Shown here: piece after piece, positions 14,167 through 22,369 of the stretch
Layout of the letters: each line of letters starts with the position of its first letter
Numbering within the stretch: position 1 is the first letter of the stretch
NCBI GenBank assembly: GCA_903847285.1
Contig: CAINDH010000173.1
Span: 1-29,475, forward strand
Length of the DNA: 29,475 bases
Source: an uncultured Verrucomicrobia subdivision 3 bacterium
GTDB taxonomy: Bacteria > Verrucomicrobiota > Verrucomicrobiae > Limisphaerales > UBA11358
Reading direction: 5' to 3'
Position numbers and translations under genes: made by a program
Notes under the pieces: model-generated
Seen by the model: the letters and a program-made list of their open reading frames with translations, nothing else
What the model was told of the DNA's origin: nothing
Databases searched by the model: none

Positions 14167-16392
14167 TTATTTCAACCCGTAGCAGCCGAAGATTTGAACG
14201 CGGTGGAAAATGCGGCCATCTTCAATCTTGATCTCGCGGATGCCGAGGTTGGTGACGGAGGCGAAGTGGTTGGCGAGAAAGTCCGGCACCGGGTCAGCCG
14301 GCGGGATTTCGCGATAGTTGAACGGCTGATGCCTGAGCCATTTCCAGATCCAGCCGGACTCCATTTTGTAGTAGCCAACTTGGCTGATGTAGATGGCGTT
14401 GCCGCCGGCGCGATGCTTCGGGTAGTCGTATTCGTCCCAGAAATAAAACTGGTTCGCTGGCTTGTCGGAGTGGTTGACGTAAACCAGCGGCGTGGGCAAG
14501 CCAACGGCGGCGCGTGCGGTGGGTGAGTAAAACGAATAAAGTCCGGTCGTGCCGTAGTCGTCGGCGATGATGAAAGCGTCAGGGTCGAACTGCAGGCGTT
14601 CCTTTTCAACGGCGAGTGCGGTTTCGCGCCAGCCGAGGGAACGATGCGCGGGGTCGACATCGCCGGGCAATTTCACACCGAGTAAAATTTTCGTCAGGCC
14701 GGTGTTGTGCATGAGGGCAACGGCGGGAATACCGATGAAGAGTCCGGTGAGCAGAAGGATTTTCGCGGCGCGCAGGCGTTCGTGCCAGAATAAGACGCCG
14801 AGGCAGAAGAGCGGCGGGATGGCGGCGGCGGGCCAGTTGGGCTGCACGCGCGAGTGCAGGCTATAAAGCCAGTAGCCGTAAAACAGCGGCCCGCCCATGC
14901 AGGCGAGGAACAGCATTAGCGGTTGCGCGGCGCGGCGTTTCCAGAAGGCTAGGCTGGCCCAGAGCGCGGCGAAAAAGAAAACGGGATTCAGCAAGCCCGC
15001 CTCGGCGCCGATGAATTCAAAAAAGTATTTCAGCGTCGGCTCCCAATCTTTATCGAGCTGGGCATTGCCCGCGACGTGGCCGAGCGTGACCCACGCGTGC
15101 TGGGAATTCCAAATCACCACCGGCAGCGTGCAAAGCGCGACGACGAGCAGTGCGAGCCACGGGCCAGATTTTTTCAGATGTGCGCGGGCGGACGGCGAGA
15201 GGGCGAAGAAAATCATCCAGCAAAGGATTTGCAGCGCCGCGGTGTATTTGCACAGGAAGCCCAGCCCGGTCGCCAAGCCTACGATAAGCCAGTCGCGCGT
15301 TTTGCCGTCCGGTTGCGCCGCGCGCCAGCCGGCGACGGTGGCCCACATCCAGCAGAGCACGAGCGGCGGATCAATGGTCATCAGCACCGAGCCGACGCAA
15401 AGCAGCGGCGTGGCGAGCGTGGCGATGAGCGCCCAGAACGCGGTGCGCGGGCTGGTTTCGCGCGCGAGGAAACGCAGCACGATAAAACTCAACAGCGCCG
15501 CGAGTAGCGGAGAGCAGAAGCGCACGCCAAATTCCGTGTCGCCGCCGATGAGCGTGCCGAGCTTTTGCAGCAGCGCGATGCCGAAGGGCTTGCTGTAATA
15601 CGACAGCGCGAGATGCTTGGACCAAGTCCATTGATATGCCTCGTCGCCACTCAAATCGAGCAGCCCGCTGCGGAGGTAGATCCATCGCGCGACCAGCGCC
15701 ACGATGATGACGAGGTAGCCGAGGTGGAGCCATTCGATTTGCGATTTTGGATTTTGGATTTTGGATTGTTCTGACGCGGGCGAAGTAGTGCGTGATTCAG
15801 GATTCAGCAGCACGGGAACTTTTTCGTGCCACGCGGGAAAAAGTTTTTTACCGGCGGAATTCCAAAGCATCTGGGTTCCAAAAAGAATGGCAATGGCGTA
15901 GCCGGCGCCGAGAATGGCTCCGGCGGTGACATCAATCGGAAAATGCACGCCGCAATAGACGCGCGAAAATGCCACGCCGGCCGCGAGCGGAAACATGAAC
16001 CACGCGCTGCGCCGGTAAAAAAAGAAAGCGACGGTCGCCATGGCGAACCAGTTGCCGGCGTGCGCGGAAGGGAAACTACGGTAGCCGCCACAGCCGAGGC
16101 GCGAGATGCTATCATTGAGAACGACACACGGGCGGCCACGGGCAACGGTGTCTTTGATGATGTTCAGGATAAAACCGTCGCCGAGGGCAATGACGAGCAG
16201 TATAAATATTCCGCAGACGCGCAGGCGGGTGGAGCCGAAGAAGATGCCAGCGATGAGGCCGATGATCGCCGTGGGCAGCCAAGGCACGCCGTGTCCGCTC
16301 AAGATGGGCATCAGCCAGTCGAAGAGCGGATTGCTCAACGTGGTGTTGACGAAATGGAACAGCGCGTGATCGAGGGACAGCAGCCAGTGCAT
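14167..16392 (-). CDS. PAP2-family phosphatase fused to a GT39/PMT-like glycosyltransferase
   Basis: A 741-residue membrane protein joining two enzymes. Residues 1-170 form a PAP2 (lipid phosphate phosphatase) domain with all three motifs: KDTVARGRP (80-88), FPSAHAG (107-113) and SRVYCGVHFPID (143-154). After a linker of about 50 residues comes a GT-C fold glycosyltransferase of the ArnT/PMT type with the first-loop acidic motif GDEAYQWTW (249-257), LSYYSKPFGIA and many membrane helices. Such enzymes use polyprenyl-phosphate sugars. The PAP2 domain could dephosphorylate the polyprenyl or lipid phosphate by-product, which would couple the two activities. The frame is open to TTG at 16455, but ATG at 16392 begins the PAP2 domain neatly. 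The linker contains a 7-bp DNA repeat (15736-15770). Confidence 0.88.
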   Translation of the reverse strand: MHWLLSLDHALFHFVNTTLSNPLFDWLMPILSGHGVPWLPTAIIGLIAGIFFGSTRLRVCGIFILLVIALGDGFILNIIKDTVARGRPCVVLNDSISRLGCGGYRSFPSAHAGNWFAMATVAFFFYRRSAWFMFPLAAGVAFSRVYCGVHFPIDVTAGAILGAGYAIAILFGTQMLWNSAGKKLFPAWHEKVPVLLNPESRTTSPASEQSKIQNPKSQIEWLHLGYLVIIVALVARWIYLRSGLLDLSGDEAYQWTWSKHLALSYYSKPFGIALLQKLGTLIGGDTEFGVRFCSPLLAALLSFIVLRFLARETSPRTAFWALIATLATPLLCVGSVLMTIDPPLVLCWMWATVAGWRAAQPDGKTRDWLIVGLATGLGFLCKYTAALQILCWMIFFALSPSARAHLKKSGPWLALLVVALCTLPVVIWNSQHAWVTLGHVAGNAQLDKDWEPTLKYFFEFIGAEAGLLNPVFFFAALWASLAFWKRRAAQPLMLFLACMGGPLFYGYWLYSLHSRVQPNWPAAAIPPLFCLGVLFWHERLRAAKILLLTGLFIGIPAVALMHNTGLTKILLGVKLPGDVDPAHRSLGWRETALAVEKERLQFDPDAFIIADDYGTTGLYSFYSPTARAAVGLPTPLVYVNHSDKPANQFYFWDEYDYPKHRAGGNAIYISQVGYYKMESGWIWKWLRHQPFNYREIPPADPVPDFLANHFASVTNLGIREIKIEDGRIFHRVQIFGCYGLK
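15736..15770. repeat. 7-bp tandem repeat (gattttg) inside the PAP2-GT linker
   Basis: Three perfect gattttg units at 15743-15763, flanked by partial copies at 15736-15742 and 15764-15770. A second pair of related heptamers (gattcag twice) lies at 15794-15807. The repeats are read in frame on the minus strand as part of the low-complexity linker SKIQNPKSQI between the two domains. Confidence 0.85.
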
Positions 16393-16476
16393 TGCGGTGA
16401 GTGTAGCGGGAAAAATTCGGCGGGGGAAAGTGCAATTCCCGGCGTTCTGGATCAAGTTGCACGCCCAACTGCGTGT

Positions 16477-17118
16477 TTAAACCTGATCGTTCACCAGAGG
16501 CACGAACTGGCGCGACTCTGGGTCAAAGGCGAATAATTCCGCAGTGGCAATGGTGAAAAACCACGCGTGTAGCCGCAGTGTGCCATCGGCGATGCGGTTT
16601 TGCACGCACGCGTAGCTGTGCAGGTTTTCCAAGCCAAAGAGCACATTTTCTTCCGCCGCCGCCGTGCAGCGTTGCTCGGCGTTGTCCAGATGCTCGTAAT
16701 TTTTTTTCAACGTCTCCAGCACGGGCGCTGCGAGTTTGAGCCAGTCGCGGAGGTGCGGCAAGTCATCGCCCACGCGGGACTGGCCAAGGAGTGCGGAAAT
16801 GGCGCCGCATTGCGAGTGGCCGCAGATGACGATGTCGCTGACACGCAAATTTTCCACGGCGAACTCAATGGCGGCGGCGGTGGAATTCGTGTCGCCGGTC
16901 ACACCAGCGGGCGGGACAATGTTGCCGACGTTTTTGACGACGAACAAATCCCCCGGCTTGCTCTGGGTGATGAGTTCCGCCAGCACGCGCGAGTCCGAGC
17001 AGGTGATGAACAGTGTGTGCGGGTTCTGCCCGTCCTGCGACAGCTTGCGGAAAAGCTTCCGGTAATTCCCAAACTGGTCGGTCTGGAATTTGTGGACGCC
17101 TTCAATGAGCCGTTGCAT
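16477..17118 (-). CDS. beta-class carbonic anhydrase
   Basis: Interconverts CO2 and bicarbonate in the cytoplasm. The 213-residue sequence shows the beta-class zinc site: Cys40 in TCSDSRV with the Asp42/Arg44 dyad, and His101 and Cys104 in CGHSQCGA. PGDLFVVKNVGNIVPP and the AAIEFAVENL helix also fit the bacterial family. Length is normal. It starts 6 bases after the stop of purE and is probably co-transcribed with it. The pairing makes metabolic sense, because N5-CAIR formation for PurE uses bicarbonate, but I would not press the point. The PAP2-GT gene follows 84 bases on. Confidence 0.95.
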   Translation of the reverse strand: MQRLIEGVHKFQTDQFGNYRKLFRKLSQDGQNPHTLFITCSDSRVLAELITQSKPGDLFVVKNVGNIVPPAGVTGDTNSTAAAIEFAVENLRVSDIVICGHSQCGAISALLGQSRVGDDLPHLRDWLKLAAPVLETLKKNYEHLDNAEQRCTAAAEENVLFGLENLHSYACVQNRIADGTLRLHAWFFTIATAELFAFDPESRQFVPLVNDQV

Positions 17119-17124
17119 GAAATT

Positions 17125-17622
17125 TTATTGCGCGAGCGTTTTATTTTTGGCGCGGGATTCTTCCATCAGCCGCACCTTGAATTTTTTCAATTCCTTGGCC
17201 AGCGCCGTGTTGCCGGTGGCGATGATTTGTGCGGCCAGAATTCCCGCGTTTCGACCGCCGTTGATTGCGACGGTGGCGACGGGCACACCTGGCGGCATCT
17301 GAACCATCGAGAGCAATGAGTCGAGGCCATCGGTGGATTTGCCGAGGATGGGCACGCCGATGATGGGCAGGGTGGTGAACGCCGCCGTGACACCCGCGAG
17401 ATGCGCTGCGCCGCCGGCACCGCAGATTATGACCTTCAGGCCGCGCGTGATGGCGCTGGAAACGTATGCTTCCAACCCGTGCGGATCGCGGTGAGCGGAG
17501 ATGACCTTGGCTTCACTGGCGACGCCAAATTCTTTGAGGGCTTCGGCGGCAGCCTTCATGGTGGGCCAATCCGAATCGCTACCCATCAAGATGCCGACTT
17601 GGGGAGAATTGTTTTTGCTCAT
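17125..17622 (-). CDS. purE: N5-carboxyaminoimidazole ribonucleotide mutase
   Basis: Converts N5-CAIR to CAIR in purine synthesis. At 165 residues it is a stand-alone class I-like PurE with GILMGSDSDWPTMKAAAEAL (about 10-29), the catalytic-histidine segment SAHRDP (usually SAHRTP, so one unusual Asp), GAGGAAHLAGVTAA and the end of the barrel GVPVATVAINGGRNAGILA. purK is not adjacent. It is divergent from fusA across a 253-base gap and precedes the carbonic anhydrase gene in what looks like an operon. Confidence 0.96.
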   Translation of the reverse strand: MSKNNSPQVGILMGSDSDWPTMKAAAEALKEFGVASEAKVISAHRDPHGLEAYVSSAITRGLKVIICGAGGAAHLAGVTAAFTTLPIIGVPILGKSTDGLDSLLSMVQMPPGVPVATVAINGGRNAGILAAQIIATGNTALAKELKKFKVRLMEESRAKNKTLAQ

Positions 17623-17765
17623 GATTAAAAAAGTGACGGGCGAAAATTATCAGTGCTACGGTGTCTCTGCAACTCTGCGGAAAGATTTTCCGGCGATTTC
17701 ATATCCGTAGGCGGGTCGTTGGCGGAAAAACAGGCAGTGAAAGCGTTTGTTCCGTAAAAATCTTA

Positions 17766-17793
17766 TTGCCCCGACCTGTTTCTCGCGTATTAT
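17766..17793 (+). promoter_or_regulatory. possible sigma-70-type promoter of fusA
   Basis: TTGCCC (17766-17771), a 16-base spacer and TATTAT (17788-17793) lie about 80 bases before the fusA start, in the gap divergent from purE. Match quality is moderate and no other evidence supports it. Confidence 0.35.
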
Positions 17794-17875
17794 CCACGCT
17801 CCATTTTGTTGAATGAACGGCGAAGTTTTCTTTTGAAATTTTCCCCAACAGAAACACAAATAAAACCATTGATTT

Positions 17876-20095
17876 ATGTCAGCAGACGCCAAACCAGCCA
17901 ATTCGCCCAACCGCGAATACACCCTCGAACGCACCCGCAACATCGGCATCGCCGCGCACATTGATGCCGGCAAGACGACGACCACGGAGCGCATCCTTTT
18001 TTATACTGGCCTGATTCACAAGATCGGCGACGTGGATGACGGCAATACTGTGACCGACTGGATGGAGCAGGAAAAAGAACGCGGTATCACGATTACCTCC
18101 GCCGCCGTTACCTGCTTCTGGACGCAGAAAACGGTGAAGGCCGGCGAAGACAAAATTTTCAAGGCATTCAACAACGTCCCGCATCGCGTCAATATCATTG
18201 ACACACCTGGACACGTGGATTTCACCGCTGAAGTCGAACGTTCCATGCGCGTGCTGGATGGCGCGGTCGCCGTGTTCTGCGGCGTGGCGGGCGTGCAACC
18301 GCAATCCGAAACCGTCTGGCGTCAGGCGACGAAATACAATGTTCCGCGCATCGCGTTCGTGAACAAGATGGATCGCATCGGTGCGAATTTTGAAAACGCG
18401 TTGAACGATATGCGCACGAAGTTACGCGCGTATGCCTTCCCGATTTTCCTGCCGCTCGGCCAAGGTCCGTGCGAGTTTGAAGGCAAGCCGGTCGAAGGTG
18501 GTTTTGAAGGTGTGATTGATATCGTCAACCAGAAGACCATTTATTGGGGACCGGGCGAAGCGAACGAAGGTCTCAATTACGAGATTCGCGAAATTGCTCC
18601 GGCCGATCAGGAACGCGCCAAGGCTGCGCTCGCAGAATTGATTGATGCCGTCTCCAACAAGGATTCCGAAATCGAGAATCTCGTGCTCGAAGAAAAGCCG
18701 ATCACCGCGCCGGTGCTCAAGGCGGCGATTCGCCGTTTGACGTGCAAGATTGAACTCGTGCCCGTGCTTTGCGGCTCGGCGTTCAAGAAAAAGGGTGTTC
18801 AGGTTCTGGTGGACGCGGTCATTGATTATCTGCCCAGCCCGCTGGACATTCCTCCCGCGACCGGTCACGAAATCAGCGATCTGGATGTCCCGGTCAAAGT
18901 GCCAACGAACGATCACGAAAAATTCTGCTCGCTGGCGTTCAAACTCTGGACCGATCCGTTCGCGGGCAAACTGGTGTTCTTCCGCGTTTACTCCGGCCAT
19001 CTCAAAAAAGGCGACAACATTTACAATCCACGCACGCGCAAACGCGAACGTGTTTCCCGCCTCATGGTCATTCAAGGCAGTGAGCGTAAAGACATCAACG
19101 AGGTTTACTCCGGCGACATCGCCGCGCTCGTCGGCCTGCGCAACATCACCACGGGCGACACGCTCTGCGATGAAGATTTTGATGTGACGCTCGAACCGCC
19201 GACCTTCCCGGAACCGGTCATCTCGATGGCCGTCGAACCGAAGACGAAACAAGACCGCGATAAGTTGTCCGAAGGCTTGCAACGGCTCGCGGAAGAAGAT
19301 CCTACGTTCCGCTGTTTCACGAACGAAGAAACCAGCCAGCTCATCATTGCGGGCATGGGTGAATTGCACTTGGAAATTATTATTGATCGTCTGAAACGCG
19401 AATTCAAAGTCGAGGCCAACACGGGTGCGCCGCAGATTGCGTATCGCGAAACGATCACCAAGCCGGCTGAAGGCGAAGGCAAGTTCATCCGTCAATCTGG
19501 TGGTAAAGGACAATACGGTCACGCGTGCATCACAGTCGCGCCGAATGAAACCGGCAAGGGCGTGGAAGTCGTGGACGAAATTGTCGGCGGCTCGATTCCC
19601 AAGGAATATATTCCCGCTGTCATCGCCGGTTGCGAAGAAGCGATCAAGGGCGGCATCTACGCTGGCTATCAGGTCATTGACATCAAGGTTGAAGTCGTGG
19701 ACGGCTCGTTCCACGAAGTTGACTCGAACGAACTCGCGTTCCGCATGGCCGGTATTTTCGCCATGAAAGACGCCTTCAAGAAAGCTGGCCCGATTTTGCT
19801 CGAGCCGCTGATGAAAGTGGAATGCACGACGCCCGACGAATATCAGGGCGATTTGCTCGGCGACATCAACCGTCGTCGCGGCACCATCGTTAGCATCGAA
19901 GCGAAGAACGGCCAGACCGTGCTGAACGCGAACGTGCCGCTCGCAGAAATGTTCGGCTACGCCACAGCAATCCGTTCATTGTCCAAAGGCCGCGCATCGT
20001 ATTCGATGGAGCCGTTGAGTTTCGCACAAGTGCCGAACAGCGTGCTCACGACCATCCTCGATGCCGCTGCAAAGAAGCCTGCGGCGCGCACTTAG
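17876..20095 (+). CDS. fusA: translation elongation factor G
   Basis: The GTPase that drives translocation on the ribosome. All GTPase boxes are visible: AHIDAGKTT (27-35), RGITITSAA (69-77), DTPGHVDF (109-116), NKMD (163-166) and CGSAFKKKG. Domain IV has GGKGQYGHACI and the C-terminus carries the YSMEPLSFAQVP ending. At 739 residues it exceeds the usual length near 700; part of the excess is an insertion between the switch I region and G3 (KTVKAGEDKIFKAFNN, about 85-100), as in some EF-G subfamilies. rpsL, rpsG and tuf are not adjacent, so the classical str operon is not kept here. A terminator follows at 20115-20149, ahead of rpsJ. Confidence 0.97.
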   Translation: MSADAKPANSPNREYTLERTRNIGIAAHIDAGKTTTTERILFYTGLIHKIGDVDDGNTVTDWMEQEKERGITITSAAVTCFWTQKTVKAGEDKIFKAFNNVPHRVNIIDTPGHVDFTAEVERSMRVLDGAVAVFCGVAGVQPQSETVWRQATKYNVPRIAFVNKMDRIGANFENALNDMRTKLRAYAFPIFLPLGQGPCEFEGKPVEGGFEGVIDIVNQKTIYWGPGEANEGLNYEIREIAPADQERAKAALAELIDAVSNKDSEIENLVLEEKPITAPVLKAAIRRLTCKIELVPVLCGSAFKKKGVQVLVDAVIDYLPSPLDIPPATGHEISDLDVPVKVPTNDHEKFCSLAFKLWTDPFAGKLVFFRVYSGHLKKGDNIYNPRTRKRERVSRLMVIQGSERKDINEVYSGDIAALVGLRNITTGDTLCDEDFDVTLEPPTFPEPVISMAVEPKTKQDRDKLSEGLQRLAEEDPTFRCFTNEETSQLIIAGMGELHLEIIIDRLKREFKVEANTGAPQIAYRETITKPAEGEGKFIRQSGGKGQYGHACITVAPNETGKGVEVVDEIVGGSIPKEYIPAVIAGCEEAIKGGIYAGYQVIDIKVEVVDGSFHEVDSNELAFRMAGIFAMKDAFKKAGPILLEPLMKVECTTPDEYQGDLLGDINRRRGTIVSIEAKNGQTVLNANVPLAEMFGYATAIRSLSKGRASYSMEPLSFAQVPNSVLTTILDAAAKKPAART

Positions 20096-20114
20096 GAAGT
20101 TATTTTTCCAGCAC

Positions 20115-20149
20115 GAGCCGGAGTCGAAAGACTCCGGCTCTTTTTATTT
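20115..20149 (+). terminator. Rho-independent terminator after fusA
   Basis: A perfect 11-bp stem (gagccggagtc at 20115-20125 with gactccggctc at 20130-20140), GAAA tetraloop, then tttttattt. It lies 19 bases after the fusA stop and separates fusA from the S10 cluster. Confidence 0.95.
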
Positions 20150-20160
20150 GGGCGCCAATC

Positions 20161-20208
20161 AAAATTTTTTAAAAATTTTATTGCACATGAAGGCGCAATT
20201 GATATAGT
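20161..20208 (+). promoter_or_regulatory. promoter with UP-like element for the S10 ribosomal operon
   Basis: Twenty bases made only of A and T (20161-20180, runs of six T and five A) lie directly before TTGCAC (20181-20186), then a 16-base spacer and TATAGT (20203-20208). A/T tracts just upstream of the -35 are the form of UP elements that raise ribosomal promoter strength. Initiation near 20215 would give a leader of about 60 bases before rpsJ. Confidence 0.6.
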
Positions 20209-20275
20209 CCGTGTCCGCTTTCGATGGTTCGGGAGCGCAACGGTAATTAACCATTAACAGACAATTGTTCTTTGT

Positions 20276-20584
20276 ATGGCTGCACAACGCATCAGAATCC
20301 GCCTCAAGGCTTATGACTTCCGGGTCATAGACCAATCGGCTCGCGAAATTGCCGACACCGTGAAACGCACGGGTGCTCGCGTCGCTGGCCCCATCCCACT
20401 CCCGACTCGAATTGAAAAATTCACCGTCCAGCGCTCCCCGCACTCGGACAAAAAGTCCCAGGAAACTTTCGAACAACGCACCCACAAGCGGCTGATTGAT
20501 ATTCTCGATCCGACCGCCAAGACCGTGGACGAATTGAAAAAGCTCAATTTGCCTGCTGGCGTGGACATCACCATCAAAATCTGA
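20276..20584 (+). CDS. rpsJ: 30S ribosomal protein S10
   Basis: A 102-residue S10 of normal length: [19 protein letters not shown] at the start, the central [19 protein letters not shown] loop that inserts into the 30S head, [15 protein letters not shown] and a final GVDITIKI. S10 also acts as NusE in transcription antitermination. It opens a cluster rpsJ-rplC-rplD-rplW with spacings of 12, 7 and 1 bases, driven by the promoter at 20161-20208. Confidence 0.97.
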   Translation: MAAQRIRIRLKAYDFRVIDQSAREIADTVKRTGARVAGPIPLPTRIEKFTVQRSPHSDKKSQETFEQRTHKRLIDILDPTAKTVDELKKLNLPAGVDITIKI

Positions 20585-20596
20585 AGGAGCCATACC

Positions 20597-21301
20597 ATGC
20601 CACTAGGACTTTTAGGAAAAAAACTCGGCCATACGCGCATCTACAGCGCGACCGGCGAGATCATCCCCGTGACGGTCGTCCTTTGCGGACCAAACCGTGT
20701 GTTGCAGGTCAAAACGCAGGCGGGCAAGGACGGATATAACTCCGTGCAGCTCGGCTTCGATGATCAAAAAGAACAGCGCCTAACCAAGGCGTTGCTCGGC
20801 CACATCAAGAAACAAAACGGTGTCGCCGTGAAGCGCATCCGTGAGTTCCGCGATTTCTCCAAGGACGTGAAGCCCGGCGATATCGTCGGACCGACATTGT
20901 TCGCGCCCGGTGATTACATTGACGCCATCGGCACGACCAAGGGGCAGGGTTTTGAAGGTGTTGTGAAGCGCCATAAGTTTGCTGGCGGTGATTCCACGCA
21001 CGGTGCCAAAGGCTGGCATCGTCGTTCAGGCGCCATTGGTCAGCGCTTGTTCCCCGGCACGGTCATGCGTGGCATGAAGATGCCCGGTCACATGGGTCAA
21101 GTCACCCGAACCACACAAAACCTTGAAATCGTTCAAGTGCGTGAAGCGGACAACTTGCTGCTCATCAAAGGCGGCATTCCCGGTGCGGAAGGCGATTATG
21201 TCGTCATCCGTGAATCCAAGAAACGTCCGAAGGGTTGGAAGCCGCCGGTGAGCGCCAACATTTCCAAGAAAAAAGCGGACGCAAAAGCCGCCAAGAAATA
21301 A
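20597..21301 (+). CDS. rplC: 50S ribosomal protein L3
   Basis: A 234-residue L3, one of the first proteins to bind 23S rRNA, near the peptidyl-transferase centre. Typical segments are [20 protein letters not shown] at the N-terminus, [40 protein letters not shown] and the end region [16 protein letters not shown] Lys/Ala-rich tail of about 25 residues makes it longer than the usual size near 210. AGGAG at 20585-20589, seven bases before the ATG, is a good ribosome-binding site. Second gene of the S10 cluster. Confidence 0.97.
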   Translation: MPLGLLGKKLGHTRIYSATGEIIPVTVVLCGPNRVLQVKTQAGKDGYNSVQLGFDDQKEQRLTKALLGHIKKQNGVAVKRIREFRDFSKDVKPGDIVGPTLFAPGDYIDAIGTTKGQGFEGVVKRHKFAGGDSTHGAKGWHRRSGAIGQRLFPGTVMRGMKMPGHMGQVTRTTQNLEIVQVREADNLLLIKGGIPGAEGDYVVIRESKKRPKGWKPPVSANISKKKADAKAAKK

Positions 21302-21308
21302 TTAGGCC

Positions 21309-21932
21309 ATGAAAATTTCCATTAAAAATACTACCGGAAAAAATTCTGGTGAGCTTGAAGTCAAGTTCGCCATGATTGAAAACGGCAAAGGCACACAGGC
21401 TGTCCATGACACTGTCACCGCGTATCGCGCGGCGCAGCGCAGTGGCACTGCTTGCGCCAAGACCGTTGGCGAAGTCCAAGGCTCCAACAAGAAGCCGTGG
21501 AAGCAAAAAGGCACGGGGCGCGCCCGTGCTGGCTCTGTTCGCTCACCGTTGTGGGCGGGCGGCGGCGTGGTCTTCGGTCCGAAGCCCCGCGACTTCAGTA
21601 AAAAAGTTTCCAAGAAGACCCGCGCCCTGTCACTTCGCAAAGCCTTGAGCGAACGCCTCAAGCTCGGTGATGTGATTGTCGTGGACGACTTGAAGCTCGC
21701 CTCGCACAAGACGAAAGATTTCGTGAAGATCATTTCCGCGCTGGATTTGGATGGCACGACGCTCATCGTTGCGGCGGCGGACAAGAACCTCATGATGGCT
21801 TCCCGCAACATTGTGGGTGTCACCCTCACCACCGGCGATTCGCTGAACACCTATGATGTGTTGCGTCCGGACAAACTCCTCTTTACCAAGAGCGCGTTTG
21901 AAACAGTCGAAGCCCGTTTAAACCAGGAATAA
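21309..21932 (+). CDS. rplD: 50S ribosomal protein L4
   Basis: A 207-residue L4 of usual length. Shows the extended exit-tunnel loop region NKKPWKQKGTGRARAGSVRS, then PLWAGGGVVFGPKPRDFSKK and the C-terminal globular domain with NIVGVTLTTGDSLNTYDVLR. In gammaproteobacteria L4 represses its own operon through the leader. The leader here is short (about 60 bases) and I see no matching structure. It begins 7 bases after rplC. Confidence 0.97.
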   Translation: MKISIKNTTGKNSGELEVKFAMIENGKGTQAVHDTVTAYRAAQRSGTACAKTVGEVQGSNKKPWKQKGTGRARAGSVRSPLWAGGGVVFGPKPRDFSKKVSKKTRALSLRKALSERLKLGDVIVVDDLKLASHKTKDFVKIISALDLDGTTLIVAAADKNLMMASRNIVGVTLTTGDSLNTYDVLRPDKLLFTKSAFETVEARLNQE

Positions 21933-21933
21933 C

Positions 21934-22215
21934 ATGAACGCTTTCGAAATCATCAAGACGGTTCGTCTCACGGAAAAAGGCACGCGCCAAGCCGAGAAGT
22001 ATAACCAATACACCATTGTAGCCGACCCGCGCGCCAACAAGACTCAGATCCGTCAGGCCGTGCAGGAACTCTTCAAGGTCAAGGTCACTCGCGTCAACAC
22101 GCTGAACGTGCGCGGCAAAGCCCGCCGCCAGCGCACCACGCAAGCCGGCAACGCGTCGAACTGGAAAAAAGCCATCGTCACGTTGAAGGACGGCGACAAG
22201 ATCACTTTGACCTGA
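21934..22215 (+). CDS. rplW: 50S ribosomal protein L23
   Basis: A 93-residue L23, which sits at the polypeptide exit and docks trigger factor and SRP. EIIKTVRLTEKGTRQAEKYN at the start, TQIRQAVQELFKVKVTRVNT in the middle and KAIVTLKDGDKITL at the end fit the family. It starts one base after the rplD stop. It is the last gene of the cluster here: a strong terminator follows and rplB, the expected next gene, is absent. Confidence 0.96.
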   Translation: MNAFEIIKTVRLTEKGTRQAEKYNQYTIVADPRANKTQIRQAVQELFKVKVTRVNTLNVRGKARRQRTTQAGNASNWKKAIVTLKDGDKITLT

Positions 22216-22233
22216 TCGCAATTTGAAATCACG

Positions 22234-22270
22234 AACGGCGCGGAATTATTTCCGCGCCGTTTTTTTATTT
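22234..22270 (+). terminator. Rho-independent terminator closing the S10 cluster after rplW
   Basis: A perfect 12-bp stem (aacggcgcggaa at 22234-22245 with ttccgcgccgtt at 22250-22261), 4-base loop ttat, then ttttta. It lies 18 bases after the rplW stop and shows that transcription ends here and does not run into rplB. Confidence 0.95.
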
Positions 22271-22369
22271 TCGGCTTGGACAGCCGTTGTCCGTCCCGCC
22301 CTGTCAAAATCTTCCCGTCAACTACCGCTGTGACCAACTCCGCATGGCGAGGCGGCAGGTGACGGCTTA

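Noticed and set aside
16393..16455. TTG start at 16455 for the PAP2-GT gene
   Set aside because: The 21 extra residues (QNAGNCTFPRR region) do not look like a PAP2 N-terminus. The ATG at 16392 starts the first amphipathic/membrane segment cleanly.
15826..17319. Plus-strand frames of 236 and 239 codons opposite the PAP2-GT, carbonic anhydrase and purE genes
   Set aside because: They are complements of well-identified genes and have Arg/His/Gly-rich composition without motifs.
18422..19714. A 430-codon open frame on the minus strand
   Set aside because: It lies wholly antisense to fusA, a certain gene. Its product is rich in Arg/Phe/Asp with no domain, as expected from the complement of a high-G+C coding frame.
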